DNA of 64,000 bases from Saccharum officinarum. Lineage: Eukaryota > Streptophyta > Magnoliopsida > Poales > Poaceae. Below are positions 10,813 through 25,300 of the stretch, in pieces. The stretch's first letter is position 1, and every line of letters starts with the position of its first letter. Below the pieces are notes generated by a model that worked only from the letters and a program-made list of their open reading frames with translations, was not told the DNA's origin and searched no databases. The stretch is from positions 21,677,511 to 21,741,510 of the forward strand of contig CM036159.1 in NCBI GenBank assembly GCA_020631735.1. Reading direction: 5' to 3'. A program made the translations under genes and the position numbers.

Positions 10813-11484
10813 ATCCAGTGGCTGTAGTTATCATGAGTCAGAGTACTTGAGGTCTATGTGACCTTCTAGTGAAGGCGGTGGCCTTCAGGTAGTAACCCTC
10901 CTTGTGTGATATGGAGTGCCACCGTATCGGTGTGCAAGAGACGAGGAGACCCCCTCTTCCTCGGCAGAGAAGCTATTTAGTGTGCAGGGCACCATGGTGA
11001 TCGGATCAAGTAGAGGTTGTGAGATTTAATGACTCATAACTACTTTGATTTGTGATCCAACATCGTGACCGATCGGGTGACAACGGTGTCAATGGTAAGA
11101 CTTTGTGACCCATAGCACTATCTTTGGTTGGGTGTAGTCCAACACCTTGATTGGAAGAGTCATATGTGGCATGGGAGACTCTCTGTTTGTCTTTGGTCGG
11201 TTGAACAAACATTGTGATAATTATGATAGGAAGATATACTTACTTGGTGACCAGGAGCGCACCTTATTGGAGGTCCAATATGGACTAGGGTTTGCATTTT
11301 AGCAATCGAGATTACAGGATAAATCCGGTTGTCCTTTTGCCTTCTTTGTGTCTTTGCTTACTTACTTGTTTGTGTGTGAAAACTACTAAACTAGGATTGC
11401 ATGTTATCGTGTGCTTTGCTATAGTGATTAATTTTGCAACTAAGGACAATATCTTAATGTGCCCTTTACTAAGCACATATTTAG
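10813..11484. other. Unassigned host interval upstream of LINE insertion
   Basis: No gene recognised. Its right end (AAGCACATATTTAG, 11471-11484) is duplicated after the LINE at 15258-15271, and host sequence continues from 15272. Confidence 0.5.
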
Positions 11485-14400
11485 CCTTGGCCAAGGGGAG
11501 GATATTGAAATGTTGGGTTAGTAGTCTGATGCGTGGCTGGTAGCCTTTTGAACCTGTGTTTATGGATCCTGCAAAAATTCTAATTTGGAATGTTAGGGGA
11601 TTAAATTCTATCTCCAGGCAAGACTATATACGCTCTATTGTGGATTCAACTCGGTCGGACATTGTTTGTATCCAGGAAACCAAAACCACAGATACGTCCC
11701 GCAGAATTATACTCTCTACCCTAGGCTCGGATTTCTCAGACTTCACTGTTGCCCCCTCTGTTGGTGCCAGTGGAGGAATCTTGGTTGCCTGGAGACGTCA
11801 TATTGGATGGTGGCTGGGGACGTCATATTCTGTAGCTCAGCAGGTTGACAATCATATTGTACAAGTTCAGTTCTCCCCGAAAAATGGGCAGTCGTGGTGG
11901 TTGACTTGTGTTTATGGACCCTAAGGTAATGAGGACAAAATTCAGTTTCTACAGGAGTTACGGGATATTCGTGAAACATGCCCGGGACCATGGATGGTGG
12001 CTGGGGACTTTAATCTAATTTACAGGGATGAAGACAAGAATAATACCAATTATAACAGGGCAATGGTGGGTCGTTTCAGGAGGTTTATCAATGATTTGGC
12101 TCTTAAAGAGATACCCCTGCATGGTCGCAAGCACACATGGTCAAACCAGCAAAACTCTCCTACCTTGGTGAAATTGGATCGAGTGTTATGTTCAGTTGAC
12201 TGGGAGGAGAAATTTCCCAACTACTTACTTTAGAGTTTGGCTTCAGATGATTCTGATCATTGCCCTCTCCTGCTGGGCCTCCAAGATAATAAACTAGGAC
12301 GACCCAGATTTCACTTTGAATCTTTTTGACTAAACTCGATGGTTTCCAGGAGGCCGTTGCTTCAGCTTGGGCTTCAACCCCTACTGGTCCATGCCATTTT
12401 TTAACTCCGAACAAGAAGTTCAAAGCTGTTACTAAGGGCCTGCAGAGTTGGAGTGATAAGGCGGTGGGACAGGTTAGCTTTCAGCTTGCCTTGGCAAGAG
12501 AAATTTTGCATCAGTTTGAGATCGCCCAAGACAACCGCCAGCTTTCCCATGGAGAAGTATGGCTCAAGAACAATCTGAAGAAGCATAGCTTGGCCCTCGC
12601 CTCAAGCGCACAATGGCTCGCTTACGCTCAAGGATCAGCTGGCTCAAAGATGGTGGTGCTAATACAAGACTCTTCTATATGCACGCCCGGCACCGGAAAA
12701 GGAAGAATTTTATTGAGAAACTTATTACAGGAGAACGAATTTGCAAGGCTGCAGTCATCGATGATTTTTATGAAAACCTACTGGAACTTGTACAGTTAGG
12801 GAGCACACAATCAACTTGGCTGATTTGGGAATTAATGCACAAGCCCTTCACTGAAGATGAGGTGTGGAGGACGATTCAGTAGTTACCTTCAGATAAGGCC
12901 CCGGGTCGGACGGATACACAGGTCGTTTCTATAAATCCTGCTGGGCTATTATAAAAGAAGACATCATGGTAGCAATTTCAGCGGTATGGAGCAGGAAAAT
13001 GGTAAATTTCGAAACTCTGATTTCAGCTTACATCACCCTCCTCCCCAAAAAAGGTGCAGAACAACCCAAGGATTTCAGGCCCATAAGTTTGGTCCACAGT
13101 TTTGCCAAACTAATAACAAAGATGCTTGCTAATCGTCTTGCCCCTAGGCTGGAACAGATTGTCTCTCCTAATCAAAGCGCCTTCATTAAATGGCGTTTTA
13201 TACAGGATAACTTCATGTTAGTGCAACAGACAGCAAGGTACCTTCATCAGCAGAAGCAACCCCGAATTCTACTCAAGTTGGATATTTTGAAGGCATTTGA
13301 TTCCATGTCCTGGCCCTTCCTACTTGAGATATTGCAGCAGCTCGGTTTTGGACAAATTTGGCGGGATATAATCAACGGGCTGTTATTTTCTTCTTCAACT
13401 CAAGTCTTGTTAAATGGGATCCCGGGTGACAATATTGCACATCGACAAGGGCTGTGGCAAGGCAACCCCCTCTCCCCGATGTTATTCATCCTAGTTATGG
13501 ATGTATTGGGGCACATGATTTCGAAGGCTGAAAATAAAGGCTTGCTGCAGCCACTATCTAGGCGCAGCTTACATCACAGAATATCCATTTATGCGGATGA
13601 TGTGGTTATGTTCCTCCATCCAAAAGCTGGTGACATTGCTGTAACCTTGGGTATCCTCAATTAGTTTGGAGAAGCAACGAGGCTCAAGACAAACTTACAA
13701 AAGAGCAATGTGTTGCCCATCGGATGTGGCGATGCGGAGCTTGCAGCAGTGCAAAACCTGCTGCCCTATGCACTCACTGACTTCTCATGCAAATATTTGG
13801 GATTGCCTCTCTCTTTGTAGAAGCTTACCAAGGATCAAATTCAGCCTATTATTGACCGCATTGCTGATCAGCTTCCTGGCTGGAAAGCAGATTTGATGAC
13901 CAAGGTTGGAAGAAAGGTTCAAGTTCAGATTGTGCTCACTGGTATGCTCATCTATCTAATTATGGCCATTGATCTTCCACTTTGGGCTATTAAAGCACTG
14001 GATAAAATTCGGCGTGGGTTCCTTTGGAGAGGCCGCTGAGATGCAAAAGGAGGGCAATGTCTTGTTGCTTGGGGTAAGGTTTGTATTCCTAAAGAACTTG
14101 GGAGTTTAGGAATTTCAGACCTTAAATCCCTTGGCTGGGCACTGCGAATGAATGGGTCTGGCTACAAAAAAAACAGAACCGCATCGCCCATGGGCTAATC
14201 TTCCAATTCATGTGCCAGAGCAAGTCAGAGCCTTCTTTGTAGTGGCTGTTTACTCCGAAGTTAGGGATGGAGCGAACACCCTTTTTCTGGACAGACCGTT
14301 GGCTCCATGGCCAATATATCGCAGATCTTGCACCTCGTCTTTTTGCTGTCATCCCTAAAAGGAGGACCAAACAACGAACTATTCAGGATGCCCTCACCAA

Positions 14401-15257
14401 CCAGACTTGGATTTCTGATATAAAAGGGGCTCGCACGGTTGGCGTAATTGTTGATTACCTCCTCCTATGGGACGTCCTATCTGATTTCCTTTTGCAACCG
14501 AATGTTGAAGACAGACATATTTGGTGGTTTTCCTCAGATGGACAGTATTCGGCCAGGACTGCATACAAGGTACTTTTTGTGGGGTCTACATCTTTTGAGC
14601 CTTGTGAAAGAATTTGGAAGACTTGGGCACTGCCCAAATGCTGCTTCTTTGTTTGGTTGGTGGCTCACAACCGATTTGGACAGCAGATCGCCTTGCACGT
14701 CGTGGGCTCCCTCATCCTGAGCACTGCCCTTTGTGTGATCAGGCTGCAGAAACTATTGATCACCTCTTAGTCCAGTGTGTCTTTGCAAGAGAATTTTGGT
14801 TCCGCTTCTTTTCTCGGATTGGACTCCAAGCTTTTTCCCCGCAGTCCACAGAACCATCCTTTCACTCGTGGTGGGAGAGAGTGAGCAATGCTGCTAGTGA
14901 CTTGGTAAGAAAAGGAATCAACTCTCTCGTAATCCTGGGAGCTTGGGCCTTATGGACACACCGCAACATATGTGTTTTTGATGGTGCAGCCCCAAGTGTT
15001 GCAGGCGCTCTTGCTGTAGCGGAAGATGACAGAAGGTCGTGGTCTTTGGCGGGGGCTCGAGGGTTACCTCTCTTGGATGCCCTCGCTTCGGGTGATTAGC
15101 GCCCTGTCTTTTGTGGTCGTGTTTTCTCTGTCACGGGCGTGTTAGTTTCCTAGCAGCAGCATCAGTTGTAGAGTGTGTTGTGTTGTATGGGTTCTTACCC
15201 CTTTTTATTATCTTCTTAATATAATGAAGCGTAGCTCTCCTGCATTTTCGAGAAAAA
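11485..15257 (+). mobile_element. L1-type LINE, near-complete ORF2, inactive
   Basis: Flanked by a 14-bp duplication AAGCACATATTTAG (11471-11484, 15258-15271) and ends in CGAGAAAAAAAG. ORF2 begins ATG 11561 (ILIWNVRGLNS) with endonuclease motifs QETK, GDFNLIY and SDHCPL to about 12300. RT follows at about 12966-13665 (YITLLPKKG, LKLDILKAFDSM, QGNPLSPMLF, YADDVVMFL), then the connection, zf-RVT region (14600-14800, HCPLCDQAAETIDHLLVQC) and C-terminus with SWSLAGARGLPLL, stop 15099. In-frame stops (about 11921, 12231, 12882, 13663) and frameshifts kill it. There is no ORF1, so it is 5' truncated just upstream of ORF2. Confidence 0.92.
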
Positions 15258-15271
15258 AAGCACATATTTAG

Positions 15272-16238
15272 TGTGATGGTCGTGAGGAGTTGATGTTAGT
15301 GTAAATCTTAGTCCTTAGGCAACAAACACAAGTGGGGTGTGATAGATTTACTTAAGCTAAAGTTTGTCACGAATTAAATTTTTACAACCCCTCCCCTTCT
15401 TGGGGCCATTTGGACCTTACATCACCTGCAGTGAAGCGCAGGCATCAATGTCTAGAATAGTACAATGGCAGGGACATAGTCCAGCAATATCGTGCCTTGT
15501 GAATAACTATAAATCACAACTTGAGTAAAGCCACGATGTGCAAGGCAATTAGTGCTAAAAGAAGCAACTTGAGTAACTTCATCACATGGGTTGTATGAAA
15601 TAATATATAACCAACTGTAAAAAAAAAGAAAAAAGAAAAAAAGAGAAGAAGCCTGCAAGGTGATGGTGTTCGTGCATGCAAATAATCCATATATACGTGG
15701 TGGGTCCTGCATCACCCCGTTGTTCAAACATGCGCCACGCATCCTGCATCTATGTAGGGTCGCACTGGACTGTGCTTAGAGTATTAGACCCAGGGTCCAC
15801 CAAATTTTCAGTGCTACCTTGCAATTTACTTGAGTACAGAATATCTAGTGCTTGCTAATCCATCAAAGCTAAGACTGAATCTGAAACTCTTCCTCTGCTA
15901 CTGTATTTGTTAGGCCCAAATGAGGGAAAGTTCAGTCTATGTTAGTAAATAGTCCACAGATTTTTAGCATCAGCCACAAAATCAGGATTAGCATTAGTCA
16001 TTTGTAACACCTTATAGGTATCGCTCAACCTCCACAGCTCTATATTCTACAAATACACTTAGGAAACACTAATTATAAACCACGGTGTACATACGACCTG
16101 GATTTGTTAAAAGATGGCCGCGGCAGCAATTTCCACACGGAGTCATGTACGGAGCTAAGATCTGAGAATCGTCTGGAGGGATCATATGCATCCATACGAT
16201 GTAGCATAGCATATGCTGTCGAAACAAGCTCTGCCTCG
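15272..16238. other. Intergenic, 3' flank of CABIN1
   Basis: No gene recognised. It should hold the 3' UTR of the minus-strand CABIN1 gene near its right edge. A T-rich stretch complementary to 15618-15642 and AATAAT-like words are present, but I cannot pick the cleavage site. Confidence 0.4.
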
Positions 16239-16462
16239 TTACTTCTTCTCCCCACTGTCCTGTGCATTTTCCATTGCCCTTGATGAACCACTGCGAGCGA
16301 GCTGAGATGCCGCAGCAGTGGCTTTCTGGGCCTCAATGGCACTTTGCGAGGCGCTAGCACCACCCACTTCTTGGTGTGCACGAGCGCAAGCTGCAGCTAG
16401 ATCAGAAGGATTTTGTGCTGCTTCAGCGGGTTCAACTTGGGAGCTCTTTTCTTTAGATACAA
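16239..16462 (-). CDS. Probable last coding exon of CABIN1 (alternative 3' end)
   Basis: An open frame of about 74 codons from [18 protein letters not shown] to AQDSGEKK and stop, preceded by a strong acceptor (long pyrimidine run then CTTACAG, complement of 16463-16480). It needs one leftover base from the previous exon. The only donor giving that phase in the preceding exon is the weak GTACTG at 16568, which skips the TGA at 16533-16531. Composition looks like real coding sequence. The splice pairing is inference. Confidence 0.55.
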
Positions 16463-19400
16463 CTGTAAGAAAAAAAAACAAAGATATCAGGGTGAACCTG
16501 AAGGGTAGCTATGTTAAGCACAACTAGATGTCAGGGCGTGTCTGAAAAGCCTTGGGAAGAAACAGTACTGTGTGACACTGATTGCACAACTTGTGATGAA
16601 GCAGACGCAGCTGAGGTTCCTCTTTTACTTCTTAACTGCAACCAGAAAAAAAGGGGAAATTGACTATAAGGATGGAGAAAACGTCACATGGAGCAAACCT
16701 CTCATCACAACAAATGCACATCATACCTTCATCTCGTCACAATACTTTACAACGGAGGATATATTGGAGTAACGACCATGAACCAGGGTATATACCCACA
16801 GAAGGAGCTTTCTTGGAATACTTAAGTCGAGAGTCTCAACTACAGCAGCGGTTTGTGGTAGCCCTTCAATAGGCGCCTGCGATGGTGTTACCGTGTAGAG
16901 ATTGATACCTGAGGGAAATGTTCCACAAGAGCTCTCCCGATAAAAGTTATAAGTGCTCTTCATTAACGTAACAGCAGTCTCCAAGTTATCTTCGGATGTT
17001 TGCTTCACCGGGATGTTTTTAATTCTGTTAAGTGTCTCAAACCAGTTCATGTCAAGGCCTTTGAATTGAGCAGGCCCATCAGGGGATGAGATAAGAAGCT
17101 CATCAGGTTGCAAGTCAACATAGAGTAGAAGCCCGTTGGATAATGGAGCAGGCTGAATGGTTGCATCCGTGGATTCAGGCAGTGGAGTGATTGAGGCCAG
17201 TTTGATGATAATACACCGGCACCACGCCAGAGAAGCATGCTTGCATATCTTAGCAAAGTTGCTATTTGATAATTTCGGTGTCTTGAATCTCTTTCTTATC
17301 TTCTCGTTTAGTCCTTCTAGAACATCTAGTCGTACATCACTCTCGAGCAAATGTATGTACTGATGGATATTACTGCCACAAAGAAGTGCTATTTGAAAAC
17401 TATGCAGCTTATGAATGATTTATGGCACTACGATTGAGTAATTTACCTGTAAAGATTGGTTTCTGATAATTCTGGACTGTTCACCTCTGGTATAGTGCTT
17501 ATATCAGCCCACATGTTTGCATGATCTATGAATACAGTGAACATTTTCTCAAGTAGTTGCTCAACGGAAGCATCACCAGAAGCTCGACGAATCTCAGGAT
17601 CATGAATTGCAGCCGTTAGAACTTGAAGGTACTTCCCAAGACCAACAGGAATGATATCACCCAAACACAATGCAAACTACAGAAGAGAAAGGAAAAAAAA
17701 AGTTGTTTAATGTGCAGATAAAATATATAGCCTGGCATAGTTATTCTGTAGTTGGGAGGTACCCTCTTATCTGTTCGCAGATAGGTATAAGCCTTCTCAA
17801 GAGTCCACAGGTCCCTATTCTTCTCCAGCAGGTTTAAATAGAGTATCATATACTTCCTGATGCATGTGATGAATTTTCGTGAACTTTCTGACAAACTGAC
17901 CTCCAGATTCTTTCTGGATCCACCCACATTTGGATTTTTCCTCCTAGATGCACCAAAATTTCCAGGTAAGTTATTAATCTTATACTATCTCCAGGCTGAA
18001 ATGAATAACCTCCCAGAATACATATAGTAAAACTGTTTGAACTTTAACCCACCATTGGTTATTGTACATCAAAGAATTTATATTTTTTTTCTATGAGAAC
18101 AACAGATTAACATCAAATGTACTTCTATATATCAATAAAAAAATATTACATAAGACACAGAAATTGAACTTTACCTTCCTTTTCTAACAGTGCCATCAAT
18201 CTCCCACATGTTTATTGTAAAGGAAGACCGAGAAGATTTGAAACAGAACGAGAGCTCTTCCTTAGCCCGCTCCAGGTCCCCTGCTTCACCTCTCCTATAC
18301 AATCCTTGTGCAAGCTTGTATCTCGCCTTGTGGAAATGCTTGAGTTCCCCTTCCACACAAGTACCAAGAGCATACAGACAATCATCATAAAGGATGTGCC
18401 ACACTTTATCCAGTATATCAGGCTCAACAAACTTAGTTTCCTCTTTAGTATCTAAAGCAGATGTTTTATCAGAAGAAGACTGCAAAACATTAGTCGTTGA
18501 CCCCAACATGCTCAAGACATTTTCTTTTGTTGACTGGTTATATGTGTAGTCAGCAACAACCTATAAAGCAAACACTCAACAAAGTTAGCATAAAATTGTC
18601 TACTAAAGAACTATATCATAATGATACAAGTATAAATTTTTTTCTCAAACACATAGGAGAGCTGGGTATCATTGCTAAAAAATATCAAACAGATGGGTGG
18701 ATATGATTAAGGAAAACCTCAAAGCAATAGTCATAATCTATAAACAAGATGAAAAAGAGTAGCGCTGGAGTTACCACCAAGGGGCAAGGGCAGAGCTTCA
18801 CGTAAGCTGACATGAGCCATGACCCCCCTTTACGATTCACAATTACTTTCATTTTTAATGAGTAAAAAAAAACAGATATCTCCTTTGCGATCTGATGCGT
18901 TTTGATGTGGTCATCAGTCATCACCATAATTAAATGATGCAGAACTGTGTGGCTCTCTGAGTAGGCTTAGAAAAAGGTATTGCAATACAAATATCCTATG
19001 AAAGTTTAACCAAAGCTGAGTTATATTTTTACAATGGCACCAACACATGCCCATACTGTACTGACAGCTATCGTTAAACCCAAGGCATTTTTTTTAAAAA
19101 AAATCTCACACTGCATCTTTCACTGTCAAGGAAGAAGAGAAGGCAAGTGATTGACATATTTTCCTTCTTCTCTGCCATAATATAACATGCAAGTTCATGA
19201 AAAGCCAGGCCAGGTCAGTTGTGGGCAGTAGGCCACAGCAACAACCTGATTCCTATGGAATCACAAATCATGGTTAGAGCATTGTACATAGTTTGGCCCA
19301 GCCTGCATCAGGCTACCTGTTTCCTTCTTTGTTGCTGTTTTTTTGTTCTGTTTCTGTTGTACATTTGGTTCTTTTTGCTTTAATAAAATCCTAACAGTGG

Positions 19401-22326
19401 GGCCTTTCCCTGTTGTTTTTTCAGGTACAAATCATGGCTAGGAGCTAGGATATGGATGTTACTCAGGTCACCTCACTCAATGCTTCAAACTAGACTTTTT
19501 TAGTGAGAATCAATCATAAGAACCAGATAAAGTTTCTAGATTGGCATAGACAATTCAGCCCATTTGGTTATAAGTCCTCAAGGCTTTGGTAGCGAAACAA
19601 TTCATTAAACAAGAGTAGACTGAAAACCACTCGGGGTGTGTTCACTTCGCGAAATGTAGGTGAAAAGTTACTGTAGCATCTTTCGTTGTTATTTGGCAAA
19701 ATTTGTCCAATCATGGACTAACTAGGCTCAAAAGATTCGTCCCGACATTTACAGACAAACTATGCAATTAGTTATCTTTTTTACCTACATTTAATGTTCC
19801 ATGCATACGTCGAAAGATTTGATGTGATGGGTGGAAGAGGAAATATTTTGGGTTGGGATGGGAAGTGAACAAGGCCTCGATGAAGCTTCAGTATTAATTT
19901 TGCAAGAAAAAATAACTCTCAAAAAACTGGCCAGATACATCTAGACAAACCTGTATAGCTTCAAGATTCTGTTTCCCTTGAGTGTAAAGTAGCTTCAAGC
20001 GTGATGCATGAATCCTGTAAACAGGGTCGACTGCAGTTGGATTCAGCATCATGGCTTTGTTGTAGTATGAAAATGCCTTAGAAAAGGAATGCCCCAGTTT
20101 CTCACAGAGTTTCCCAAGGTAAAACGCATGAAGCCACTGCTCCCTGCAAGTAAAGAAGTATGATATCATCCCATGTCTGAAAAACAACAAACAACATGAA
20201 AACAGATTAGGAGTGTAAGATTACTTGATTTCAAAAGCCTTCTCAAAGTGCTTCATAGAATTTTTACAAAATGTCTCCCATGATGAATCCTTCACTGGCA
20301 AAGTAGCTCTTTGATCATAAAAAGGTACCACATTTTGGAGGCCATCATAGTACACTAGAGCCAACAGTTCATGTGCTTCACTCTGGATGAGAATGAGTTT
20401 AGATGCCATCCAATCAATAAGCAAGTTCAAGAATAATGAAAGGTAACTAATTCATTGGCAGGAAAAGGCAGCATGAATGCATGATACATAGAAGACTAGA
20501 GGAATTCACCTGGTCAGGAGCAGTTTTGGCCAGTAGTGAACTCATCAATAAGCAGCGTCGACTATGTCGACGACCCATCTCAACCCTTCTGATTAAATCT
20601 GTGTTTGTTCGCCAATCCAAGATGCTTATATGTTTACTACCATCATTCAGCAACAGATCAACTTCCTGTCATAAAAACACTGGTTATGCATCAGAATTGA
20701 TTGATATAAGAAAACAGATCCAATTAATTGGTAGAGGTAAAAAGATACCACCTCGTCATAAAGATTGGAAAGCTTCTGCCAGCTTTCAAACCGCAACGGA
20801 TTGTACAACAAATCATACTTGAAAATATTGGCGCTCTGTTCAATGAATTCTTCTCCTTCCTTTTTCAAAACAAAACCTGCATGCTTGTCGGTGGCGCTAA
20901 TATCTTCGGCTTGAGCTATGTAATAATATAAGTTTTCATAAACATCTGAGTAAGGCTCAGAGCTGCACCAAACAATGGAACATGTAGTTAGGTATACATA
21001 CCAATAGTTTTGTGTCAAATCATAGAGAAGGGATTCTAGGTGTAACACACAAGCCAACCTGACAGTGCAGAGCTTTTTGAATGCTTCGTAGCCCCTTTCA
21101 CCTGGGAACAGTACATTCAGGATAGCTTCCCTAGATTCATTGCTTTCACAAATTTCAGAGAGTATTTTTTCACATGAATCAGGTCCATCCAAGAAATTAT
21201 CAATAGGGTTGTTGACAAATAAGTCATAGGGTGGCTGCGGAAAGTGTTTACGTATAGCCCGCAGCACTCTCCGTAATTTAACCAAGCCAGTTTTCTAAAA
21301 CACAAATTAAGAATGGACAAGGCATTAGACACTATATTTGATGCTTGGAGTCAATAGCTACTGAAAGTAGGAAACAGAAAGGTAGTTATTAGAAATTACT
21401 CACAGATAGAGCTTTTGCATATGGCAGAACATATTGAAACACATCAGCACACTGTTCTTTGGTTTGATAATCACCACGGCTTGTATTTTTATGTACTGCA
21501 AGATCATCTTCACTGCAAGAATCCGGGTTGATCTTCAAACCATACAGGCAGAAAAAAGCCTGGTCCAAGGCACTATCAAGACTTGACTGTATCTCATCCA
21601 ATTCTGCATGAACAGGGCATTTATCAGAGTAGATACAAATTAAACGCTATAGAGTTCATTGCTGTGCTTTCACTGCAAAACCAAGAATTAACAATATGAT
21701 AATTCATAAGAGATATAGCAAGACAGTATTATCTCAAGTTATACATTATTTTCACCACAAGATAAATACAAAACAGCTGTATATTATTAAAATGGTCTGT
21801 GCAAATCCAGTTTTACCTGATTCTTCCTCATCATCAGAGTTCTGCTTAATGTCACTAACAGATGGTTCATCGGCCATACTGTCTTCTTCTCTGATGTCTT
21901 TTGGAACTGCATCTTCTTCCATCCCATTTGAATCTAAACAAGACAGAAAAAAACCCAACAAATGCTATAATTGGCAAGGAAACATAAACACATGTCTATC
22001 ATGACACATTTTGGTAAGAAAAAATTCTCAAACAAGAGTTCGGTAAGAAAAACATACTAAGTTGAGATTTTAGTTTCACATCTAGAGCCATGAGATGTTT
22101 GATTGCGAACTTGAGGAATGTCCCTTCCTCCCCTTCACCGTCCCTTCCAGCACAACAGAGCCCATACTCAGCAAGCAAATCATGGACTGCGACGATTAGG
22201 TCAACCTGCATTGGTGAATGAATGATTGAATGTTCAATAGGAAAAGCAATACTCCCTCCATTTCTTTATATAAGGAGCAGAAATTTTAAGATTCAAACTA
22301 TGTAATCTTCAACCCGTGATTAGCCT

Positions 22327-22371
<45 letters not shown>

Positions 22372-25300
22372 TAGCCTTTTGTCCCAAGCAAGTTGGGGTA
22401 GGCTAGAGATGAAACCCAAAAGAGACGAAAAACCGGGAGACACATAAAGGGACATAAATGGCACAAGACAGAAAGAGGTCACGGTTCAGGCACGTTGATT
22501 GCCAGTCTCCAAGCGCTCCTGTCCATAGCTAAATCCTTAGAGATATTCCACTCCTTAAGGTCTCTCTTAACGGACTCGTCCCAAGTTAGTTTAGGTCGAC
22601 CTCTACCGCTCTTTACATTATCGGCCCGCTTTAGAACCCCACTACGCACCGGCGCCTCATGAGGCCTCCGTTGAACATGTCCAAACCATCCAAACCATCT
22701 CAACCCGTAATTAGCCTCATGATACAAAATTTGTTGTACAAGAGTGATATCACTGGATTATTATTTGAGAGTGCTATCTTAAGGCTATGGTTTTGTTGCA
22801 ACAAATATTGCAGTACAAAGTCTAATTTTGCGAGTGTTTTACTAAGGTTGGGTCGTTATTTACATGTATATTAGGTGATTAATTTTATGCTTTGCTGCAA
22901 CCTTCTCTTATCTCCTAGGTGAGGTAAAGGTTGCTTTGTATGGGATGTTTTTCCCTTTTTTCTCTCTATAATATAAAGATGCATAGCTCTCCTGCATGTT
23001 TGAGAAAAAAAAAGAGCTCTGTAACTTTGCCCAATATGAAGGTGGCATTGGAACATACCTGAGTTTTGATGGATATTGTAGGATCAAGGTGCTGGAGCTT
23101 GCAAAATGCAATTGCTGCATCTATGAGACAGGAACTTTCCAACTGGTCAACCTGATAGGAGGTTCCAGAGCATGAGAGTTTTCTCGATAGGATTATCTTG
23201 ACAGCAGCACACATGATTGTCAGGAGCAATGATTGAATATCACCAACGATAGAAACTAGTGAGCTCCAGCCATCTTGCCCATCCTGAAGATACGTAATTA
23301 TGTAAATCAATCTATGACTGGTAGCAGTATTAGAGAAACTGATACAGTGAAGAAAACAGGTGGCATAGCAATATATAGAATTTCAGGTAATGCCTTAAAT
23401 TAGAACATGGCAATGTCATGGAGCAATTCTCACAAGATGAAAGTACGAGCAGAGACATGGAGAATAGATATTACTCAAAAAACATAAAAAAAAGGATTTC
23501 CTGGATACTGATTATGTTGATTCGATCTTTTCTACAAGACAATGCAGTTTAACCAATTACATGGAATAAGCAAGTGTATAGATCTTTGTGTTTTTACCCC
23601 ATCAGCAATCTACTCCATCCAGTAAAAAACGTAAGACAGTTTCCTTTTGTTAATTTGCATGGTCTCCAAGATACAGGTTGTGGTGGATGCTTTTGTGGAG
23701 AAGGCATATACACACAAGGAGAAGCAGGTGCACATGGCACCAGACATGACAGCAGAAGCCATGGCCTGATCCAATCCAAGTTATCCATTGCCTTCCTTAG
23801 TTTGTTAGTCATTTGGTTTGGACTCTTGTTTCTGTTTCCAGTTTGTTCAGTGCATTATAAAGAGCACGGAGTTTTAAATGAAGGCAAGGAAAGAATTATC
23901 GTAAACCACTTAATCGGCAGTTCAGAGCCTCCTCGAGAGGGTGAATTCGCCTCACCTCTTTGTTATCGTTCAGTTAGCTAGCCAATCCATATCACAGGTT
24001 CGTTCAACCACTAGTATTTACCATAATATTTTTACAAACACTAAAGATTATAAACTAAGAATAGATTCTAAAAGAACTCTTTTTTACCAAGGCCAATCTA
24101 GATGTTCATAAATATATGAGTGGTCAAAGATACAAAAGTTGCTAAATGTGCCAAAGTTTTAGAGTCTGACTTTGTCACATCCACGGAAAATACTAATCAA
24201 CCGCAAAAAAGAAGTTTCAATCCCATTCTATACTCATATATAATATATTTTTGCATGGGGCACACTGATACTGATATACTTATGAATTGACACAATAGTG
24301 ATACTCGATACCTATTGTGCCAAGAATAAAAAGAGTTAAGAGGGCGATGAAGGAGGATCTGAGAAAAAGGGAATATCCAACTCACAGAATTATCACATTG
24401 ATCAATTATATCTTTTGCTTTACTGGCATTTCGAGACACATCTTTGACTGCTTCCACAACATTTTCTAGCCGGTTCCTGTTCATTGCTTCCACAAAGTCC
24501 ACATCGCTTGAACCTTTCGCTTTCAGGGGTGTAACAGATCCAACCATGCCAGCAGCCACAGTTAGAACTTGAATTTTTCTTCGATAGGAGTCAAGATATA
24601 CCTGGATGTTCATTGGTTTTGCTTTTTCACATGCAGATATTAAGACATCCAAGGCAGACAACTCAAGTGAAATAACATTCTCGCTTTCTCTTTGTGGACC
24701 ATATGCATATCCAACATAGGCATCTTTGGTGGAAAGCAAAAGTGGAGGTAGCAATTGCATGAATTCTGTATGAGTTATTTTGTTGATATTCTCGTCATTA
24801 TTCCAAAGGAGTGATTCAAGCCTGATCAAGTTAATTTCACGAAGAATCCTATCAGTTGTCAGTGATTTTACAAGCTTGGTGTGAGGTAGAAGAATGACCT
24901 CTCCATAGCTTTTTGTTTCGTTGCTATTTTTTAGTATTGACAGGGCAATATTGAACTCCTTATAAGCTTTCTCTTTGCAGTCTGATGAAAGGGACAGGCA
25001 ACCACTCAGCCAGAAGAAGCGAATCCAGAATGCACAATTCATGTTTGAAGAAGAATCATGTTTGGACTTTTGATCACTAAGCATATCAACGTGACCAGAT
25101 TTGTCAGAATTTTCATGACTTCTCTCATTTACATCACTTGAAGATTCACCTGCCCTACTACTTCCCATATCCAAGTTGGTGGAATGTATTTCTCCAGCAG
25201 ATGTGTTGAATGGCAGTTCCAGAGCTACTGATTCAATGATCTTACAAAGATGGTAAGATGAATCAGACAGCTCAGAAGATGTTGATGGGCTTCCAGAACA

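Noticed and set aside
22328..22370. (CAA)n microsatellite as an independent repeat
   Set aside because: It is the 3' tail of the minus-strand RTE LINE.
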